Shown here: positions 44,059-47,824 of the stretch, piece by piece
How positions within the stretch are numbered: position 1 is the first letter of the stretch
How the letters are laid out: each line of letters starts with the position of its first letter
Assembly (NCBI GenBank): GCA_021794015.1
Contig: JAJYRQ010000029.1
Coordinates: 1-47,824, forward strand
Length of the DNA: 47,824 nucleotides
Origin: Deltaproteobacteria bacterium
GTDB lineage: Bacteria; Desulfobacterota; Binatia; Binatales; Binataceae
Direction of reading: 5' to 3'
The notes under the pieces: model-generated
The model's database searches: none
Told to the model about the DNA's origin: nothing
Seen by the model: the letters and a program-made list of their open reading frames with translations, nothing else
Made by a program: the position numbers and the translations under genes

Positions 44059-44853
44059 ATGACAGAACCGTTGCTCGAAGCGCTACGCCTAAAGAAGGCC
44101 TTCGACGGCCTGGCCGCCGTTGACGACGTCTCGCTTACGATTGCCGAGCGCGAGCTGGTAGGGATCATCGGCGCCAACGGGGCGGGCAAAACCACTTTCG
44201 TCAACATTGTAACCGGCTACCTCAAGCCCGACAGCGGACAGGTGCGTTTCAGGGGGGGCGACATCACCCGCCTTACCCCCCGGGAAATAACCCGGCTGGG
44301 GATTGTGCGCAGCTTTCAGGTCGCCCAACTCTTCCCCGACCTGACCGTGCTCGACAACGCGCTGATCGCGCTGGCCGTCGCCGCCCGGACCGAAGGTTCC
44401 TTCTTTCGGCCGCTCAAGCGGTACGAGTTGGTCGAGCAGGTGTTCGGTCTGCTGCGCGGGTTTGCGATAGACGCTTATGCGGCTCACAAGACGGCAGCCC
44501 TTCCCCAGGGCGTGCGCAAGCTCTTGGACATTGCGATGGCCATGAGCGGCCGGCCCAGACTGGTCCTGCTCGACGAGCCCACCAGCGGCGTAAGCAAGGA
44601 CGAAAAGTTCCTCCTGATGGACAGGCTGCTGGAGGCGCTGGTTCAAAGCGGCGCCAGCGTGCTGTTCATCGAGCATGACATGGAGCTGGTTGAACGTTAC
44701 GCCCAGCGGCTGATCGCGTTCAACGAAGGCCGCGTGATCGCCGACGGCGCCCCGGCCGCGGTGCTCGCCGACCCGCAGGTGCGGGCCTTCGTCGGCGGCG
44801 CGCCGGGCAAGCAGCCGCAGGGGGAAAGGCCGACCTCCGATGCTCTCGCTTAG
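44059..44853 (+). CDS. livG: LIV-type ABC transporter ATPase (LivG-like)
   Basis: A 264-residue ABC ATPase. Walker A is GANGAGKTT at 38-46, Walker B LVLLDEP at 168-174, and the H-loop His206 is in IEHDM. The signature region reads LPQGVRKLLDIAMAM (148 on) rather than a clean LSGGQ, an odd but seen variant in some LivG relatives. The ATG at 44059 is chosen; the gene overlaps the second ATPase gene by 14 bp. It powers uptake with LivF-like. Confidence 0.92.
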   Translation: MTEPLLEALRLKKAFDGLAAVDDVSLTIAERELVGIIGANGAGKTTFVNIVTGYLKPDSGQVRFRGGDITRLTPREITRLGIVRSFQVAQLFPDLTVLDNALIALAVAARTEGSFFRPLKRYELVEQVFGLLRGFAIDAYAAHKTAALPQGVRKLLDIAMAMSGRPRLVLLDEPTSGVSKDEKFLLMDRLLEALVQSGASVLFIEHDMELVERYAQRLIAFNEGRVIADGAPAAVLADPQVRAFVGGAPGKQPQGERPTSDALA

Positions 44854-45517
44854 CGAGCTCAGCGTAAGCTTGGCGCGCGCCGAAGTTCTGCGCGGCGTCT
44901 CCCTTGCCGCACCGCCGGGCGTGATTGTCGGTCTTGTCGGGCGCAACGGCGCCGGCAAGACGACGCTGATGCGCGCCGTGATGGGGCTGTTGGCCGTCAC
45001 GCGTGGCCGGATCGAGCTGGACGGCAGCCGCCTCGAACGGCTCCCACCCCATCGGCGCGCCGCGCTCGGAATCGGCTATATGCCTGAGGACCGCCGGCTG
45101 GTACCGCACTGGAGCGTGGCGGACAATTTGTTGCTGCCGCTGTGGGCGATCGGCGAGCGCGATCCCGGTGCGGCGCTTAAGCGGGTCTTCGAGTTGGTGC
45201 CGGAACTTGGCGCTTGGAGTGAACGCAAGGCCTTGCAACTGAGCGGCGGCCAGCAAAAAGTCGTCGCCATCGGGCGCGCCCTGATCTGCGGGCGGCGAGT
45301 GCTGCTGCTGGACGAGCCGTTCGAGGGCGTGGCCCCGGCGCTGGTCGTTCGCCTGCGCCAGGTGATCGCCGCCTTTAAGCGCGAGCGCCAGGTCTGCGTG
45401 CTTGTTTCCGACTCGAACTACACTCATCTCACCGACCTCGCCGAACGCCTCTATACCATCGAGCGCGGCGCTGTGACCGAAACTCCGCTTGTTGACACGG
45501 CACGGTCCGCGCCATAG
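44840..45517 (+). CDS. livF: LIV-type ABC transporter ATPase (LivF-like)
   Basis: A 225-residue second ATPase. Walker A GRNGAGKTT is at 34-42, the signature LSGGQ at 134-138, and Walker B VLLLDEP from 154. Where ABC ATPases often have the switch His, it reads VSDSNYTH, as LivF proteins often vary there. The ATG at 44840 lies inside the livG-like gene. This closes a five-gene importer (binding protein, LivH, LivM, LivG, LivF) on one strand. Confidence 0.92.
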   Translation: MLSLSELSVSLARAEVLRGVSLAAPPGVIVGLVGRNGAGKTTLMRAVMGLLAVTRGRIELDGSRLERLPPHRRAALGIGYMPEDRRLVPHWSVADNLLLPLWAIGERDPGAALKRVFELVPELGAWSERKALQLSGGQQKVVAIGRALICGRRVLLLDEPFEGVAPALVVRLRQVIAAFKRERQVCVLVSDSNYTHLTDLAERLYTIERGAVTETPLVDTARSAP

Positions 45518-45594
45518 GGCTGTCCGTTTCGGCTCCATCGCCCTGGGAGAGTAGCTTATCCATCGAGGGCCGGCCGGACTGAGCGAAAGTGGGC

Positions 45595-46608
45595 TCAGCG
45601 AGCTGGCCGTTTGAGCATCAGAGCGGCCTTGGGCGGTTCGAAGCCGAGCACCGGATGCGGCTTATAGGGCTTTTCCAGCGCTTCGATTTCCTCGGGCGCA
45701 AGCTCGATCTCGACCGCCTCGACAAGCTGCTTCAGATGCTCGAGCTTGGTGGCGCCGATGATCGGGGCGGTCACTGCGGGAGCCTGCAGCACCCAGGCAC
45801 AGGCGATCTGAGCGGGCGTAACTCCCCGCTGGCGCGCGACCTCGGCGCTGGCGTCTGCTACCGCGAAGTCGGCGGTGGTGTACATCTTGGCCAGCGCATC
45901 GGTCTGCGCGCGAACGGTCAACCCTTCGCCCGCTCGGCCGCGGTTGCCGGCCAGAAAGCCCCGCGCCAGCGGACTCCACGGAATGACGGCAATTCCCTGG
46001 TCGATGCAAAGCGGGATCATCTCGCGTTCCTCTTCGCGGTAGACCAGATTGTAGTGGTTCTGCATCGAGACAAACCGGTGCCAGCCGTTCTCCCGCGCCA
46101 GGTAGAGCGCCTTGCTGAACTGCCAGGCGGCCATGCTACTGGCCCCCAGGTAGCGCACCTTGCCCGCGCGCACCAGGGAGTCAAGCGCCTCCAGCGTCTC
46201 CTCGATTGGCGTGGTGAAGTCCCAACGGTGTATCTGGTAGAGGTCGATGAAGTCCATGCCCAGGCGGCCAAGCGAGGCCTCGCAGGCCGCGATGATATGC
46301 TTGCGGCTCAACCCCTTGCGGTTGTGTCCCGAACCGATCGGGAAAAAGACCTTGGTCGCAAGCACGATCTCGTCGCGCGCGGCCATCTCGCGTAACAGCC
46401 GGCCGGTGATCTGCTCGCTGACTCCGTTCGAGTAGATGTCGGCCGTGTCGAAGAAGTTGATTCCCGCCTCGAGCGCCGCGGCGAAATGCTCGCGGGCCTC
46501 GTCGGCGCCCAGCACCCAGTCGCGCCACGACTTGTCGCCGTAGCTCATGCATCCGAGGCAGAGCCTTGAGACCACGGCGCCGGTATTACCAAGCTTGACA
46601 TACTTCAT
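45595..46608 (-). CDS. aldo/keto reductase
   Basis: A 337-residue NADPH-dependent aldo/keto reductase. The catalytic tetrad is D54 and Y59 (FFDTADIYSNG), K86 (LATK) and H127 (YQIHRWD). MKYVKLGNTGAVVSRLCLGC is the usual N-terminus of the YajO/tas-like group. Substrates are small aldehydes or ketones, not predictable here. The ATG at 46608 is used because family similarity starts there. It converges on the transporter operon and reads from the repeat-rich end. Confidence 0.92.
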   Translation of the reverse strand: MKYVKLGNTGAVVSRLCLGCMSYGDKSWRDWVLGADEAREHFAAALEAGINFFDTADIYSNGVSEQITGRLLREMAARDEIVLATKVFFPIGSGHNRKGLSRKHIIAACEASLGRLGMDFIDLYQIHRWDFTTPIEETLEALDSLVRAGKVRYLGASSMAAWQFSKALYLARENGWHRFVSMQNHYNLVYREEEREMIPLCIDQGIAVIPWSPLARGFLAGNRGRAGEGLTVRAQTDALAKMYTTADFAVADASAEVARQRGVTPAQIACAWVLQAPAVTAPIIGATKLEHLKQLVEAVEIELAPEEIEALEKPYKPHPVLGFEPPKAALMLKRPAR

Positions 46609-46773
46609 CTCTTGCACCCCTCGATTGCTCCCATTGTGCGGCTCTTCGCCGTTACGCTCAAGGCCGGCGGCGCGCGGCGCCCGGCCTGGCAACAGGAAAA
46701 CGCGCGAACGTGTCTGCCGGCGGCCGGACAGGCGTGCAGCGCCATTGCGCCGCAGCGCTCGGCAGCTTTCTCT

Positions 46774-46957
46774 TATTGGTAATTGCATATTGCAGTGACA
46801 GAGTCGTCCTGACCCGGCTCGTTTGGCGGGTGATTCTCCGCTGTAGCCGCCACGCCGAGGATCGTAACGTTTCGCCCGCGCCGCGTCAGCGGAACCCGGG
46901 ATTTCCCTCGGCAGGGCTCGCGGCAGGCCTCACGCGCGCCAGGCCATTGCATGGCGG
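46774..46957. repeat. dispersed repeat, copy 2
   Basis: Direct-orientation copy of 7261-7418. The first 120 bases are close to identical; copy 2 has about 26 extra bases before the shared palindrome GCCAT-TGC-ATGGC. The 10-bp hairpin that is perfect in copy 1 has two mismatches here (GATTCTCCGC against GCCGAGGATC). The minus-strand tail ends NEPGQDDSVTAICNYQ with TAA. Confidence 0.85.
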
Positions 46958-47147
46958 CAGATGGTGATGCCGCATTAGGCGGCACTGCGTTCCCGGTGGT
47001 CGGGCAAGCTGCCGTGCGGCGAGCACCAGGCAGAGGTGACAGTGGTCGGGGCGAAGGCGGACGGCGTTGGCTACAGGGCCGGACATGCGCGCGGGGGTGA
47101 CAGTGATGCCAGGACCGCCCTCCGTTGCTCCCGCGAGCCTTCTCTCT

Positions 47148-47207
47148 GTCATCCTGAGCGGAGCGAGTCTGCGAGATCCTCCCTCCTGTCATCCTGAGCG
47201 GAGCGAG
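47148..47207 (+). repeat. two direct copies of gtcatcctgagcggagcgag
   Basis: Identical 20-mers lie at 47148-47167 and 47188-47207, 40 bp apart, followed by the more diverged copy that starts the left inverted repeat at 47220. Words of this CATCCTGAGCG...GCGAAGGA type are common short interspersed repeats in many bacteria. Confidence 0.85.
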
Positions 47208-47219
47208 TTGGCCGCTGCG

Positions 47220-47290
47220 GCCATCCTGAGCCGAAGGCGAAGGACCCTCTGGGCGAGCGGAGTCGAAGGACCCCGCGCGGTTCTCCGCGC
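47220..47290 (+). repeat. left inverted repeat of the GIY-YIG module
   Basis: Reads GCCATCCTGAGC ... GAGTCGAAGGACC ... CGCGCGGT ... CTCCGCGC. The same blocks, in the same order, appear on the opposite strand at 47570-47630, so the two form an imperfect inverted pair flanking the GIY-YIG gene, which starts 10 bp inside this copy. Confidence 0.75.
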
Positions 47291-47299
47291 GTCCCAGCC

Positions 47300-47629
47300 A
47301 TGAGCGGCCAGCACTGCGTCTATATCATGAGCAGCAAGTCGGGAGTGCTCTATATCGGCTCGACGAGCGACCTCGAACGGCGCCTCTTTTTGCATAAGCG
47401 AGGCTTGGTGGAGGGCTTTACCAAGCAATACCGCGTTACGCGGCTGGTTTACGTTGAGCGGTTCGGCAGCGCGGCGGAGATGGTTGCCCGGGAGCGCCAG
47501 CTCAAGGGCTGGACGAGGAGGAAGAAGCTTGCGCTGATTCATGCGCAGAATCCCGAAATGGCTGATTACGCGCGGCGGACCGCGCGAGGTCCTTCGACTC
47601 GGCCCGAGGACGGGCCTCGCTCAGGATGA
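47300..47629 (+). CDS. GIY-YIG nuclease family protein
   Basis: A 109-residue single-domain GIY-YIG protein. The motif pair is VYIM (GIY position) and LYIGST (YIG), followed by the catalytic Arg region LERRLFLHK and the Glu in ARERQLKGWTRRKKLALI. It is of the short UPF0213-like class, which lack a DNA-binding domain; function is unproven. The gene sits between inverted repeats, and its last 18 or so residues and its stop codon come from the right repeat, so the conserved domain ends at about NPEMADYA. ATG 47300 is the start. Confidence 0.85.
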   Translation: MSGQHCVYIMSSKSGVLYIGSTSDLERRLFLHKRGLVEGFTKQYRVTRLVYVERFGSAAEMVARERQLKGWTRRKKLALIHAQNPEMADYARRTARGPSTRPEDGPRSG

Positions 47630-47630
47630 C
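47570..47630 (-). repeat. right inverted repeat of the GIY-YIG module
   Basis: Its reverse complement reads GTCATCCTGAGCG ... GAGTCGAAGGACC ... CGCGCGGT ... CGCCGCGC, matching the left copy block by block. It supplies the C-terminal codons and the TGA stop of the GIY-YIG gene. Confidence 0.75.
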
Positions 47631-47790
47631 GGAGGGGGGGCGCCCGAGGACGGGCCTCGGAGGTCCCTCTCGCTTCGCTGAGGGCGCCGAAGCGGCGGCT
47701 CAGGATGACGGAGGTGGGGGTGCCCGGGCGGGCCTCGGAGGCCCCTCTCGCTTCGCTCAGGGCGCCGAAGCGGCGGCTCAGGATGACGGG
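47620..47790 (-). repeat. tandem array, 79-bp period
   Basis: The word CTCAGGATGAC occurs at 47620, 47699 and 47778, an exact 79-bp step. The two intervals share GGGCCTCGGAGG, CCCTCTCGCTTCGCT and GGGCGCCGAAGCGGCGG blocks with few changes. The array runs to near the end of the window. It is a minus-strand version of the same CATCCTGAG repeat family. Confidence 0.85.
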
Positions 47791-47824
47791 AAGCGCGGGC
47801 GGGCGCGGCCTGCCGGCCCGGACG

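Larger units (their letters stand above)
46609..47299. other. gene-free repeat-rich region
   Basis: Between the aldo/keto reductase and the GIY-YIG gene. It contains dispersed repeat copy 2 (46774-46957), a GC-rich middle with GTCGGGCAAGC (46999 on) and GACAG words like those after copy 1, and a cluster of CATCCTGAGC repeats from 47148. No protein-coding frame is convincing. Confidence 0.6.

Noticed and set aside
47620..47790. CRISPR-like regular repeats
   Set aside because: The 79-bp units are contiguous and homologous along their whole length. There are no unique spacers and no cas genes.

Overview
The window is a GC-rich bacterial chromosome segment dominated by housekeeping and secondary-lipid genes. 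Gene order is compact, and many neighbours overlap by the ATGA or 8-nt overlaps typical of translationally coupled operons. A complete extended-hopanoid (C35) gene set, the MEP-pathway gene dxr, a CruF-like carotenoid gene, a B12-type radical SAM enzyme and LIV-type ABC transporters suggest a Gram-negative, probably soil or water bacterium of a deltaproteobacterial, Binatota or Acidobacteria-like lineage. The lineage is inferred from gene content only.

Layout. (1) 1-500: scar of a mobile region. It holds a possible IS end, a BrnA-type antitoxin frame that has lost its stop codon, and tRNA-Pro(GGG). (2) 700-6900: an SDR oxidoreductase, a secreted Pro-rich protein, then a CoA-precursor block (coaX, an MBL hydrolase, a PDZ-like protein, panB-panC). 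panB is preceded by a leader with a strong intrinsic terminator. (3) 6900-7900: about 1 kb without genes, holding a candidate structured RNA and the first copy of a dispersed repeat. (4) 7900-11000: a B12/radical SAM enzyme, a HAD-IIIA protein and a TetR regulator. (5) 11040-24640: the hopanoid cluster hpnH, ispA-like, zinc dehydrogenase, shc, dxr, hpnC, hpnD, hpnE, hpnA, CruF-like, then hpnG (opposite strand) and hpnK. Together these make FPP, join it to squalene (HpnD/C/E), cyclise it (Shc), and build the side chain (HpnH, HpnG, HpnA, HpnK). (6) 24760-31300: MFS transporter, ABC binding protein, HemD-like protein, M1 aminopeptidase. (7) 31540-33480: a DUF5131 (phage Gp37/Gp68) and TcmP pair with its own promoter, probably acquired horizontally. 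(8) 33900-46600: a small thiamine-binding-like protein, a methyltransferase, a 2-oxoacid/acetoin dehydrogenase E1a-E1b-E2 operon without E3, an MFS carrier, a full LIV-type ABC importer (binding protein, two permeases, two ATPases) and an aldo/keto reductase. (9) 46609-47824: a repeat-rich end with the second copy of the dispersed repeat, inverted CATCCTGAGC-type repeats around a small GIY-YIG nuclease gene, and a 79-bp-period tandem array.

The best candidates for something undescribed are the GIY-YIG gene bounded by inverted repeats, the DUF5131/TcmP pair with an apparently leaderless transcript, the dispersed repeat pair at 7261 and 46774, and the unassigned dehydrogenase and CruF-like protein inside the hopanoid operon.
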